DNA of 64,000 nucleotides. Origin: Victivallis vadensis. Lineage in GTDB: Bacteria > Verrucomicrobiota > Lentisphaeria > Victivallales > Victivallaceae. Of the stretch, positions 46,119-55,023 are shown piece after piece; the first letter of the stretch is position 1, and every line of letters begins with the position of its first letter. The notes under the pieces were generated by a model. The model made no database searches. It had not been told where the DNA came from and saw only the letters and a list, made by a program, of their open reading frames with translations. The DNA lies in assembly GCF_003096415.1 (NCBI RefSeq), contig NZ_QEKH01000006.1, positions 112,320-176,319 on the forward strand, in the 5' to 3' direction. Both the position numbers and the translations under genes were made by a program.

Positions 46119-48113
46119 ATGAAGTGTGTGGTCCTCGCGTATCACAATGTCGGGCGCGCCGGCATTGAGGCGTTGATTCGTAACGGATTCGAGATCAGTG
46201 CGATCTTTACCCACCGGGACAACCCCGGCGAAAATATCTGGTTCGGCTCCGTCGCCGAGCTGGCCGGCGAACTCGGCATTCCGGTCTTCGCGCCGGAAGA
46301 CATCAACCACCCGGTGTGGGTCGGCCGGATCAGGGCGATGGCCCCGGATTTCATCTTCAGTTTCTACTTCCGCGACATGGTCAAAGGCGATCTCCTGTCG
46401 ATTCCGCGCCTCGGCGCGCTGAACCTGCACGGCTCGCTGCTGCCGAAGTACCGCGGCCGCGTTCCGATCAACTGGGCGATCATCAACGGCGAAACCGAAA
46501 CCGGCGTGACGCTGCACTATATGACCGCGAAACCGGATGCGGGCGACATCGTCGACCAGGAGAAATTCGCGATCGGCGACGACGACACCGCCAGGACGCT
46601 GTTCGACAAGGCCGTGACCGCCGCCGGAATCCTGCTGGACCGCACGCTGCCGCTGCTGAAGAGCGGCAAGGCGCCGCGCACGCCGCAGGATGAAGCCGAG
46701 GCCACTTACTTCGGCGGCCGCAAGCCCGCCGACGGCCAGATCGACTGGACGAAATCCGCGAAGGAGGTGCGGAACCTGATCCGCGCGGTGACCCGCCCCT
46801 ATCCGGGCGCGTTCAGCTTCATCGGCGACCGCAAATGCTTCTTCTGGTCGGTCGACGTGGTCGAAGCCTCCCGCAAGGCGGCTCCCGGCACCGTGCTCAG
46901 AGCGAAACCTTTCACCGTCGCGTGCGGCGAAGGCGCGGTGCGGGTCAAGACCGCCCAGCTCGACGGCGGCGTATTCATGACCGGCGACCAGCTCGCCGCC
47001 GACGCGCGCATCGTCGAAAACATGGTCTGGGGCTGCGATCCGCGCCGCCTCAAGGAGATGGGCCGCAAGAAGTCGGTGCTGATTCTCGGCGTGAACGGCT
47101 TCATCGGCAGCCACATCAGCGAACGGCTGCTGGACTCCGGCAAGTACGAGGTCTACGGCCTCGATCTGCGCCACAACTACATCGACCACCTGCTCGACCG
47201 TCCCGGCTTCAACTTCCGCGAGGGCGACATTTCGATCCACCGCGAGTGGATCGAATACCACATCCGCAAGTGCGACATCGTGCTTCCGCTGGTCGCGATC
47301 GCGACCCCGATCGAATACACCCGCAATCCGCTGCGCGTCTTTGAGCTGGACTTCGAGGAGAACCTCCGGATCGTCCGCTACTGCGTGAAGTACAACAAGC
47401 GGATCATCTTCCCGTCCACCAGCGAGGTCTACGGCATGTGCGAGGACCCGCAGTTCGACGAGGACAATTCCAAGCTGGTCACCGGCCCGATCCGGATGCA
47501 GCGGTGGATTTACTCCACCTGCAAGCAGCTGCTCGACCGCGTGATCTGGGCCTACGGCGCGAAGGGGCAGCTCGATTTCACGCTGTTCCGGCCGTTCAAC
47601 TGGATCGGGCCGCGGCTCGACAGCCTGACCAGCGCCCGCATCGGCAGCTCCCGCGCGATCACCCAGCTGATCCTGAACCTCGTGCAGGGCGCGCCGATCC
47701 AGCTGATCGACGGCGGCGAGCAGAAGCGCTGCTTCGTCGACATCAAGGAGGGCGTCGAGGCCCTGTACCGCATCATCGAGAACAAGGACGGCAAGTGCAC
47801 CGGCGCGATCATCAACATCGGCAACCCGGAGAACGAAGCGAGCATCAAGACGATGGCCGAAATGCTGGTCGAGAAGTTCGACAAGCATCCGCTGCGTTCG
47901 AAGTTCCCTCCCTTCGCCGGTTATCTGGTGGTGGAGTCCGGCGCGTTCTACGGCAAGGGCTATCAGGATATGCAGCACCGTGTGCCGTCGATCAAAAACG
48001 CGAAGAAGCTGCTCGACTGGGCTCCGGCGATCCCGCTGGAAAAGTCGATCGAAACCACTTTGGACTTCTTCCTCGCGGAAGCGATCAGCTCCGGCGAATT
48101 CAACCTGGATTGA
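46119..48113 (+). CDS. arnA: bifunctional UDP-glucuronate decarboxylase / UDP-L-Ara4N formyltransferase (ArnA)
   Basis: A 664-residue fusion, equal in length to enterobacterial ArnA (about 660). The N-terminal formyltransferase (1-300) has [20 protein letters not shown], with the catalytic Asn-His pair, and [17 protein letters not shown] with the Asp. The C-terminal decarboxylase (about 310-664) has [11 protein letters not shown] for [13 protein letters not shown] and the YSTCK active-site Tyr/Lys. It makes UDP-4-keto-pentose and formylates the amino sugar for lipid A modification that resists cationic peptides. arnD follows 15 bp later. Confidence 0.93.
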   Translation: MKCVVLAYHNVGRAGIEALIRNGFEISAIFTHRDNPGENIWFGSVAELAGELGIPVFAPEDINHPVWVGRIRAMAPDFIFSFYFRDMVKGDLLSIPRLGALNLHGSLLPKYRGRVPINWAIINGETETGVTLHYMTAKPDAGDIVDQEKFAIGDDDTARTLFDKAVTAAGILLDRTLPLLKSGKAPRTPQDEAEATYFGGRKPADGQIDWTKSAKEVRNLIRAVTRPYPGAFSFIGDRKCFFWSVDVVEASRKAAPGTVLRAKPFTVACGEGAVRVKTAQLDGGVFMTGDQLAADARIVENMVWGCDPRRLKEMGRKKSVLILGVNGFIGSHISERLLDSGKYEVYGLDLRHNYIDHLLDRPGFNFREGDISIHREWIEYHIRKCDIVLPLVAIATPIEYTRNPLRVFELDFEENLRIVRYCVKYNKRIIFPSTSEVYGMCEDPQFDEDNSKLVTGPIRMQRWIYSTCKQLLDRVIWAYGAKGQLDFTLFRPFNWIGPRLDSLTSARIGSSRAITQLILNLVQGAPIQLIDGGEQKRCFVDIKEGVEALYRIIENKDGKCTGAIINIGNPENEASIKTMAEMLVEKFDKHPLRSKFPPFAGYLVVESGAFYGKGYQDMQHRVPSIKNAKKLLDWAPAIPLEKSIETTLDFFLAEAISSGEFNLD

Positions 48114-48128
48114 TCTGCGGGCCGTCGC

Positions 48129-49022
48129 ATGAAAACCATTGCATTGCGCATTGACGTGGACACCTACCGCGGCACCGGCCGCGGCGTGCCTGCGTTGTGC
48201 AGGATACTCGCCGCGCGCGGCGTGAAAGGCACGTTCTATTTTTCCGTGGGGCCGGACAATATGGGCCGCCATTTGTGGCGGCTGCTGAAGCCCTCTTTCC
48301 TGTGGAAGATGCTGCGCACCGACGCGGCCGGGTTGTACGGGCCGGAAATCATCCTGATGGGCACCGCGTGGCCCGGCCCGAAGATCGGCAAGCGCTTCGG
48401 CAGCGTGATCCGCGCCGTCAAAGAGGCGGGGCATGAGATCGGGTTCCACGCATGGGACCACCACAAGGCGCAGGCCCGGCTTATGGCGATGACCACCGGC
48501 GCGATGGTGCAGGAGATCGAGCAGGGGCTGGCGGTGCTGACCGGCATCACCGGGGAACTGCCCGCGACCAGCGCGGCGCCGGGCTGGCGGGCCAATGACC
48601 GGCTGCTTGAAATCAAATCGAATTTTCCGTTCCGTTACAACAGCGACTGCCGTGGAAATCACCCGTTCTACCCGGTCGTCAACGGAAAGAAACTCGAACA
48701 GTTGCAGATTCCGGTCACGCTGCCGACCTACGACGAGGCGCTCGGGCGCGACGGCGTGTCGGACCGGAACTACAACGACTTCCAGATTTCGCTGCTGAAG
48801 CCGGATGCGCTGAATGTCCTGACCATTCACGCCGAGGCCGAGGGCGGCCGCTGTTCCGCGATGTTCGAGGAGTATCTGGACCGGGTTCTGAAGCTCGGTT
48901 ACCGGGTCGTGCCGCTGGGCGTGATCGCGGAGGAAGTCAGGGATTCCGCTCCCGAGGGGCGGATCGAATTATGCGGGTTCCCCGGCCGTGAAGGGGAACT
49001 CGCGGTACAAAAAGAGTTGTGA
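48129..49022 (+). CDS. arnD: ArnD-like deformylase (polysaccharide deacetylase fold)
   Basis: A 297-residue NodB-fold enzyme like ArnD, which removes the formyl group from Ara4-formyl-N-undecaprenyl phosphate. Visible are LRIDVDTYRGTGRGVP (metal Asp), KGTFYFSVGPDNMG, GHEIGFHAWDHH (metal His pair), ATSAAPGWR and LTIHAEAEGG. It pairs with arnA 15 bp upstream. The other arn genes (arnB, arnC, arnT, arnE/F) are not next to it, so they must be elsewhere or the product is used differently. Confidence 0.9.
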   Translation: MKTIALRIDVDTYRGTGRGVPALCRILAARGVKGTFYFSVGPDNMGRHLWRLLKPSFLWKMLRTDAAGLYGPEIILMGTAWPGPKIGKRFGSVIRAVKEAGHEIGFHAWDHHKAQARLMAMTTGAMVQEIEQGLAVLTGITGELPATSAAPGWRANDRLLEIKSNFPFRYNSDCRGNHPFYPVVNGKKLEQLQIPVTLPTYDEALGRDGVSDRNYNDFQISLLKPDALNVLTIHAEAEGGRCSAMFEEYLDRVLKLGYRVVPLGVIAEEVRDSAPEGRIELCGFPGREGELAVQKEL

Positions 49023-49058
49023 CGAATTTCCATACCAACCAGGAGTCTCAAAAGGCAA

Positions 49059-49511
49059 ATGAGTCAGAAGTACGCATTTCTGGAGAAGATCGGCCGTGAA
49101 CCGAGCAACCTGATCAAGGGGTTGCAGGCGGTTCAGGGAGTCGAGGGTTACGTCTCCGATGAGAGCATCCGGGCGATTTCCGAATATTTCGGAATCCCGG
49201 AGGTCGAAGTCGAGGGCGTCCTGAGCTTTTACGCTCAGTTCAAGCGGGTCAAGCCCGGCAAGTATAAGATCGCGATCTGCGACGGCACCGCCTGTCACAT
49301 CAAAGGTTCGCCGCTGGTGCAGGAGTGGGTCAGCCGCGCACTGGGCATCGAGGACGGCCAGACCGACGAGCGGGGACATTTCTCCCTTGAGACGGTCGCC
49401 TGTCTCGGCTGCTGCAGCCTCGCTCCCGTGATGAGCGTCAACGGCCGGGTTTACGGTAAGCTCGACCGCAAGAGCACGATCAAAATCCTGAAGGAGTACG
49501 AAGCGAAATGA
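49059..49511 (+). CDS. NuoE-like [2Fe-2S] subunit of an electron-bifurcating oxidoreductase
   Basis: A 150-residue thioredoxin-fold ferredoxin of the NuoE/HydC type. The four [2Fe-2S] ligands are in CDGTACHIKG and ACLGCCSLAP. The N-terminal helical part (LIKGLQAVQGVEGYV) is standard. It overlaps the NuoF-like gene by 4 bp. With its two neighbours it forms the small subunit of a complex of the HydABC/Stn class that moves electrons between ferredoxin and pyridine nucleotides. Confidence 0.9.
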   Translation: MSQKYAFLEKIGREPSNLIKGLQAVQGVEGYVSDESIRAISEYFGIPEVEVEGVLSFYAQFKRVKPGKYKIAICDGTACHIKGSPLVQEWVSRALGIEDGQTDERGHFSLETVACLGCCSLAPVMSVNGRVYGKLDRKSTIKILKEYEAK

Positions 49512-51229
49512 GCGACGCCAAGATTAAGAAGATCCGGGTCGGCGTGGCCAGCTGCGGCGTGGCCGCCGGGGCCGAGGCTGTGATGGACCTGCTCAAGCAG
49601 CGGGCCGGCGATATTCCCGTGGAAGGCACCGGCTGTCTCGGCCACTGCTATGCCGAGCCGATGGTGGAGGTCGTGCTGGAAAACGGCGATTCCGTGTTCT
49701 ACCGCGACGTGAAAGCCGACGACAAGGCGATGCAGAACATCCTCAGCGTCGGGCCGGAGAGCCGTTTTGAAATCCCGCCCGCCCGCAAGGCGAAGGAGCT
49801 GGTCAAGGTGCTGGCGCTGGCCGGACGCATCGATCCGACCAGCTTTGAGGATTACGTCGCCCATGACGGTTACAAGGGGCTGGAAAAGGCGCTCGCGATG
49901 ACCAGTCAGCAGGTGGTCGACGAAGTGAAGCTCTCCGGGCTGCGCGGCCGCGGAGGCGGCGGCTTCCCGACCGGCAACAAGTGGGGCTTCCTCGCGGCCA
50001 AGCAGGCCGATGAGAAAATTCTGATCTGCAACGCCGACGAGGGCGACCCCGGCGCGTTCATGGACCGCTCGCTGATGGAATCCGCGCCGCACCAGGTGCT
50101 TGAAGGCATGCTGATCGCGGCCTACGCGACCGGTGCGACCAAGCTTTTCATCTACTGCCGCGCCGAATATCCAATGGCGATCAAACACCTGAAGATCGCG
50201 ATCGCGCAGATTTACGAGCACAAGCTCAATGTGGTCAACGGCCGCGAGCTGGAGATCATCATCAAGGAGGGCGCGGGCGCTTTCGTGTGCGGCGAGGAAA
50301 CCGCGTTGATCGCGTCGCTGGAAGGGCAGCGCGGCACGCCGCGTTTCCGTCCCCCGTTCCCGACCGACAAGGGCTGGATGGGCCACCCGTCGATGATCAA
50401 CAACGTCGAAACCTTCGGCAACGTGCCGCTGATCCTGCGCGAAGGCGCTGCGGCGTTCGCGTCGGTCGGCACCGAGGGCAGCAAGGGGACCAAGCTCTTC
50501 GCGCTGGCGGGCGACCTGAAGCATCCCGGCCTGGTGGAAGTGCCGATGGGCACCACGCTGCGCGAGATCGTGTTCGACATCGGCGGCGCCGATCCGGAGA
50601 AGGTCAAAGCGGTACAGACCGGCGGTCCCTCCGGCGGCTGCATCCCGGTCGAACTTTTCGACACTCCCGTGGACTACGATTCGCTGCGCAAACTTGGTGC
50701 GATCATGGGCTCCGGCGGCATGATCGTGATCGGCAAGGACCGCTGCATGGTGGAGACCGCGCGGTACTTCCTCGACTTCACCCACCGCGAAAGCTGCGGC
50801 AAATGCACGTTCTGCCGCGTCGGCACCACCCGCATGTACGAGACGCTTGAGCGGATCGTCGCGGGCAAGGGCAGCATGGAGGACCTCGCTCTGCTGGAGG
50901 ACCTCGGCCCGAAGATCCGGATGGGTTCGCTGTGCGGACTCGGCCAGACCGCGCCGAATCCGGTGCTGGCGACGCTGCGCTATTACCGTCACGAATACGA
51001 AGCGCATGTGCGCGACCGCCAGTGCGACGCGCTGCAGTGCAACGCGCTGGTCGACCTGAAGCTCGACCAGTCCAAATGCGTCAAGTGCAGACTCTGCATC
51101 AAGAACTGCCCGGTCGGGGCGATCTCCGACGATTTCGTGGTCGACAATACGAAGTGCACCCGCTGCAACACCTGCGTGGACATCTGTCCCAAGAAGGCGA
51201 TCAGCCGGGTCAAGAAAGGTTCCAACTGA
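49508..51229 (+). CDS. NuoF-like NADH/FMN subunit with extra ferredoxin domains
   Basis: A 573-residue HydB/NuoF-type flavoprotein. The N-terminal thioredoxin-fold [2Fe-2S] domain (about 1-90; GTGCLGHCYAEP) is followed by the FMN/NADH domain (GLRGRGGGGFPTGNKW, about 140) and the [4Fe-4S] site ESCGKCTFCRVGT. The C-terminus adds two ferredoxin motifs (CVKCRLCIKNCPVGAI and CTRCNTCVDICPKKAI). This is the architecture of bifurcating enzymes, not complex I. Its stop and the next ATG share one base (TGATG). Confidence 0.92.
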   Translation: MSDAKIKKIRVGVASCGVAAGAEAVMDLLKQRAGDIPVEGTGCLGHCYAEPMVEVVLENGDSVFYRDVKADDKAMQNILSVGPESRFEIPPARKAKELVKVLALAGRIDPTSFEDYVAHDGYKGLEKALAMTSQQVVDEVKLSGLRGRGGGGFPTGNKWGFLAAKQADEKILICNADEGDPGAFMDRSLMESAPHQVLEGMLIAAYATGATKLFIYCRAEYPMAIKHLKIAIAQIYEHKLNVVNGRELEIIIKEGAGAFVCGEETALIASLEGQRGTPRFRPPFPTDKGWMGHPSMINNVETFGNVPLILREGAAAFASVGTEGSKGTKLFALAGDLKHPGLVEVPMGTTLREIVFDIGGADPEKVKAVQTGGPSGGCIPVELFDTPVDYDSLRKLGAIMGSGGMIVIGKDRCMVETARYFLDFTHRESCGKCTFCRVGTTRMYETLERIVAGKGSMEDLALLEDLGPKIRMGSLCGLGQTAPNPVLATLRYYRHEYEAHVRDRQCDALQCNALVDLKLDQSKCVKCRLCIKNCPVGAISDDFVVDNTKCTRCNTCVDICPKKAISRVKKGSN

Positions 51230-53256
51230 TGAGTATCGAATTTATTCTGGACGGCCGGAACGTTACTGCGGAACCCGGTCAGACCATTCTGGAAGTGGCG
51301 CGGGCCAACGGGATCAAGATTCCGACCCTGTGCCGTGAACAGCGCATCTCCAAGACCACCAGCTGCTTTGTGTGCGTGGTCCGCGACAAGAAGACCGGCC
51401 GGTTCATGCCGAGCTGCGCCGCGATGCCCGCTCCGGGGCAGGAGATCGAGGCTTCGACTCCCGAAGTGCTCGACATGCGCAAGACCGCGCTGAACCTGCT
51501 GCTGAGCGAACACTCCGGCGACTGCGAAGCGCCGTGCACGCTGGCCTGCCCCGCCCATGCGAACGTCGAAGAGTACGTCCGCGCCGGGCGCAAGGGCGAG
51601 TTCCTCGAAAGCCTGAAGATCATCAAGGAGCGCATTCCGCTGCCGATGACCATCGGCCGCGTCTGCCCGCGCTTCTGCGAGAAGGAGTGCCGCCGCAACG
51701 TGTACGGCAAGCCGGTCGCGATCAACGAATTCAAGCGGCTCGCCGCCGATTTGTACTACGATGAGTACATGGAAGAGCTTCCGGCGGAAACCGGCCGGAA
51801 AGTGGCGATCGTCGGCGGCGGCCCTGCCGGGCTTTCGACCGCGTACTACCTGCGCCGCAACGGCGTGGCCGCGACGGTCTTTGAAATGATGCCCAAGGCG
51901 GGCGGTATGACCCGCTACGGCATTCCGGAGTACCGGCTGCCCAAGGCGATCCTCGACCGCGAGCTGGCCCACTACGAGAAAATGGGCGTGAAGTTCGTGT
52001 TCGGCAAAAAACTCGGCGACAACCTGACGGTCGAAGAGCTTCTGAAGGAGTTCGACGCGGTGGTGATCGCGGTCGGCTGCTGGAAAGCCTCCGGGATGCG
52101 CTGCGAAGGCGAAGAGCTCGCGACGCCGGGCATCGACTTCCTGCGCAAAGTGGCCGAAAACGGCAACAAGCTCGATAATCCGGGCAAGGTGATCGTGGTC
52201 GGCGGCGGCAATACCGCGATGGACTGCGTGCGCACCTCCGTGCGTCTCGGCAGCCCCGAGGTTCACTGCTTCTACCGCCGTACCGAAGCCGAGATGCCCG
52301 CGGAGAAGATCGAAATCCATGAAGCCCGCGAAGAGGGCGTGATTTTCGACTTCCTGGTGGCTCCGGTGAAGGTCGAAAAGCGCGGCGGCAAGCTGGTGAT
52401 GACCTGCCGCAAGATGGAACTCGGCGAACCCGACGCCTCCGGCCGTCGCAAGCCGGTCGAGGTGTCCGGCAGCGACTTCGAGGTCGAAGCCGACACCATC
52501 ATCGGCGCGATCGGACAGGGAACCATCGTTCCGGCCGGACTCCCGACGAACCGGTTCCGCAACATCGAAGTGCAGCCCGGCACGATGAAGATCGCCGACC
52601 GAGTCTATGCGGCGGGCGACTGCGTCTCCGGCGCGGCCACCGTGGTCGAAGGCGTCGCCGGCGGCCGTCAGGCGGCGCTTGAAATCGTGAACGCATTGAC
52701 CGGCCAGGCGCTGCCGGTGGAACACACCGTCTACGTCTCCCGCGGCAAGTGGCAGAACCTGAAGAAGTCCGATCTGGTTTTCCTGCGCGACGACGTCTCC
52801 GAAGCGGACCGCGAACAGCTTGACTTCATCCCGGTCGAGGAGCGCAAGACCACCTTCAAGGAGGTCACCTCCACGATGTCCAAAGAGAAGGTGATGAAGG
52901 AAGGCCAGCGCTGCATCGAGTGCAGCTGCACCGACAAGCACGACTGCAAGCTGCGCGAGCACGGCGAATGCTACGGCTGCAACCCGGAAGCGATCAAGGG
53001 CGAACGTCTCCCGGTCAGCTACGACATCCGCCATCCGCTGATCATTCAGGATCGCGGCAAGTGCATCAAGTGCAGCACCTGCGTGAAGGTCTGCAAAGAG
53101 GTGGTGAACCGGAGTTTGCTCAGCCCGAAAAAGCGCGGGTTCTACACCTACGTCGGCACCGCGTTCGACAAGGGCTTCCCCGCGAGCTGCAGCGAATGCG
53201 GCGAGTGCATCGAAGCCTGCCCGGTCGGCGCGCTCGACTGGCGGATCAAGAAGTAA
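51229..53256 (+). CDS. NfnB/GltD-like FAD oxidoreductase with NuoG-type and ferredoxin domains (Stn-type subunit)
   Basis: A 675-residue protein in several parts: an N-terminal [2Fe-2S] plant-type domain as in NuoG/HydA (CREQ and SCFVCVV), a His/Cys [4Fe-4S] segment, a GltD-like linker cluster (CTLACPAHANV and CPRFCEKEC), an FAD domain (GGGPAGLSTAYYLRRNG), an NADPH-binding domain (VIVVGGGNTAMDCVRT), the closing AAGDCVSGAATVVEG, and at the C-terminus Cys-rich ferredoxin motifs (CIKCSTCVKVC and CSECGECIEACPVGAL). No H-cluster is present, so it is not a hydrogenase. Together with the NuoE- and NuoF-like genes it matches the Sporomusa-type bifurcating transhydrogenase (NADPH, NAD and ferredoxin), the best functional guess. 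Confidence 0.85.
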   Translation: MSIEFILDGRNVTAEPGQTILEVARANGIKIPTLCREQRISKTTSCFVCVVRDKKTGRFMPSCAAMPAPGQEIEASTPEVLDMRKTALNLLLSEHSGDCEAPCTLACPAHANVEEYVRAGRKGEFLESLKIIKERIPLPMTIGRVCPRFCEKECRRNVYGKPVAINEFKRLAADLYYDEYMEELPAETGRKVAIVGGGPAGLSTAYYLRRNGVAATVFEMMPKAGGMTRYGIPEYRLPKAILDRELAHYEKMGVKFVFGKKLGDNLTVEELLKEFDAVVIAVGCWKASGMRCEGEELATPGIDFLRKVAENGNKLDNPGKVIVVGGGNTAMDCVRTSVRLGSPEVHCFYRRTEAEMPAEKIEIHEAREEGVIFDFLVAPVKVEKRGGKLVMTCRKMELGEPDASGRRKPVEVSGSDFEVEADTIIGAIGQGTIVPAGLPTNRFRNIEVQPGTMKIADRVYAAGDCVSGAATVVEGVAGGRQAALEIVNALTGQALPVEHTVYVSRGKWQNLKKSDLVFLRDDVSEADREQLDFIPVEERKTTFKEVTSTMSKEKVMKEGQRCIECSCTDKHDCKLREHGECYGCNPEAIKGERLPVSYDIRHPLIIQDRGKCIKCSTCVKVCKEVVNRSLLSPKKRGFYTYVGTAFDKGFPASCSECGECIEACPVGALDWRIKK

Positions 53257-53260
53257 TTGC

Positions 53261-53845
53261 CTCCGGCGGCCGGGGGCGCTTCGCCCCCGGTTAGTATCTA
53301 TCAGCTTATTTGTTCGATCGGCGTTACTCCGCACCGGCACGTTGCCGGTCGGGGTCAAGGGGCGAAGTGCCCTTGCCGTCGGAGACACTTGTGCGTTACA
53401 GCGCCCTGCTACCGGAGCCTGATTGAAAATCAGGCCGCGTAGCGCACAAGGTCTGGAGGCCGTAAGGCCGTAAGACCCGCCTGCCGCGAAAGCGGCATGG
53501 CTTCCCGGGGACTCGCCTCCGGCGGCCGGGGGCGCTTCGCCCCCCGGGCCCCCCGACCGGCAAGGTGCCGGCGCCGAGTGCGGTTTCGAGCTTTTTGCTG
53601 CGCAAAAATCTCAAAACCGGGGTTATTATCTATCAGTTTATTGGTTCTATCGGCTGTACTTGCCATCGGGTGCTACCCGGTCGGGGTCAAGGGACGAAGT
53701 GCCCTTGCCGTCGGAGACACTTGTGCGCTACAGCGCCCTGCTACCGGAGCCTGATTGAAAATCAGGCCGCGTAGCGCACAAGGTCTGGAGGCCGTAAGGC
53801 CGTAAGACCCGCCTGCCGCGAAGGCGGCAGGCTTTCCCCTTTGCG
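53261..53845 (+). repeat. tandem pair of structured dispersed repeats
   Basis: Copy A (about 53261-53515) and copy B (about 53516-53845), aligned at an offset of 332 bp over their right half. Each has a GGGGGCGCTTCGCCCCC hairpin, a CCGGCAnnnTGCCGG-type hairpin, then an ordered block of stems: outer CTTGTGCG(T/C)TAC with GTAGCGCACAAG (A 53388-53450, B 53720-53782), inner GCCTGATTGAAAATCAGGC, GGTCT/AGACC around GGCC-GTAA-GGCC, and a GCCTGCCGC/GCGGCAGGC hairpin with a GAAA or GAAG loop. It lies in sense orientation right after the transhydrogenase operon. No gene is seen in this stretch. Confidence 0.85.
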
Positions 53846-53950
53846 ACTGGCCTTCGATGATTTAACCAGCTTCCGCACTCCGTCATAACTGTCTTGGAGT
53901 GCGGAGATTCATCTCCGCATTCCCAAGCCGCTTTGCGGGGGAAGTCCTGC

Positions 53951-54775
53951 TCAGGAATCCCACGGCGTCAGCCGGTAGGCGGCTGCGTCCTCGTCGATTT
54001 TCGCCCAGTAAAAGGTCCGGTGGCTGCGGTATTCGCGCGGCGAGATCCCGTGAGTCCGGCGGAATACCTTGCCGAAATAGTGGGCGGTGGGAAAACCGCA
54101 GAGCTGGCCGATTTCGGCGATGCCCTCGTGGGTGTTGAGCAGCAGTTTCCGGGCCAGCGACATGCGCAGCTGCTCCCGGTACGCGGAGGGGCTCTTGCCG
54201 AAATAGCGGTGGAACAGCGCGTTGAAATGCGTGGTGCTGTAGGAGAACTTCCTTGCGACTTCACCGATGGCGACCGTTTCGCCCGGATAGGCGGCGAGAT
54301 AATCGAGCGCGAGCCGGAAACGTTCCGGGTAATCCGCCACTTCTTCGAGATTGTTTTCCGCATGGGTCAGGTGCTGCAGCAGCGCGGCCAGCAGGAAGTT
54401 GCACTCTTTCAGGCGGCGCTTCCGGTAGAGCATCAGGATCTGCTCCATCCAGCAGCCGACCAGGGGGTCGCCGTCGGCGGTCACCACGTGCATCGGCTGC
54501 CGCGCCCGGATTCCGGTGGTCTCGAAAACCACAAAGAATGTCTCGACGTACTCCTGATCGACCTGCTGGTGTTTGAGCTGCGGCGGAATGACCAGCAGAT
54601 CGCCGGCCCGGGACGGGTATTCCCCTTCCGGCGTCCGGTTGATGCAGCTGCCGCATTTGATGAAAACCAGCTCCATGCCGTCATGGAAGTGAAGTTTTCC
54701 GTTGTATTTTCCGTAGTTCCTGCCGTTGTAGTTTCCGGCATAGAGAATCAGCGGCAAAGAGCTGAAATTATCCAT
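53951..54775 (-). CDS. AraC-family transcriptional regulator
   Basis: A 274-residue regulator. The N-terminal cupin-like sensor has LHFHDGMELVFIKCG and GDLLVIPPQLKHQ; the C-terminal double helix-turn-helix reads AIGEVARKFSYSTTHFNALFHRYFGKSPSAYR and then IGQLCGFPTAHYFGKVFRRTHGISPREYR, both complete. It is divergent from the prepilin/heparinase-like/symporter genes and likely controls them. An in-frame ATG at 54799 is an alternative start; 54775 is chosen by the usual family N-terminus. Confidence 0.85.
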   Translation of the reverse strand: MDNFSSLPLILYAGNYNGRNYGKYNGKLHFHDGMELVFIKCGSCINRTPEGEYPSRAGDLLVIPPQLKHQQVDQEYVETFFVVFETTGIRARQPMHVVTADGDPLVGCWMEQILMLYRKRRLKECNFLLAALLQHLTHAENNLEEVADYPERFRLALDYLAAYPGETVAIGEVARKFSYSTTHFNALFHRYFGKSPSAYREQLRMSLARKLLLNTHEGIAEIGQLCGFPTAHYFGKVFRRTHGISPREYRSHRTFYWAKIDEDAAAYRLTPWDS

Positions 54776-54909
54776 TTTGCACCGGCCTTTCCCGTTCAAT
54801 TTATACTATAGCAACGCGAAAAAGAAAATCCAGCCCGCCGGGAACGCATTTCCTGGAAAAAGTGTTTTGTTGTATTATTGCATTGTTCTTTGCTAATTTT
54901 TCCCTTGTC

Positions 54910-54938
54910 TTGCACGGCAATGTGCGTCATAATATAAA
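54910..54938 (+). promoter_or_regulatory. promoter of the prepilin/lyase gene set
   Basis: TTGCAC (54910-54915) and TATAAA (54933-54938), 17-bp spacer. A 24-codon frame at 54953-55027 follows, with its stop overlapping the next start (ATGA). Confidence 0.5.
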
Positions 54939-55023
54939 TATGGAAACAGGAGATGGCTTCCGCAACCGGTAACAGAAAGGATTCAAGATACAGAATAATT
55001 CATTTGAGTTTATCGGAATTCCG

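Noticed and set aside
46062..48830. Open frame of over 900 codons on the minus strand across arnA and arnD
   Set aside because: Antisense shadow of two clearly identified genes; composition is His/Arg/Asp/Val-rich as expected for reversed GC-rich codons.
49059..53256. [FeFe] hydrogenase or complex I
   Set aside because: No H-cluster motif, no membrane subunits and no NuoB/C/D genes; the third subunit is NfnB/GltD-like.
53388..53450. tRNA gene
   Set aside because: Only an anticodon-arm-like hairpin is present; the flanking stems do not fit D, T or acceptor arms.
53261..53845. CRISPR array
   Set aside because: Only two long imperfect copies, internally palindromic, without regular short repeats and unique spacers, and no cas genes.
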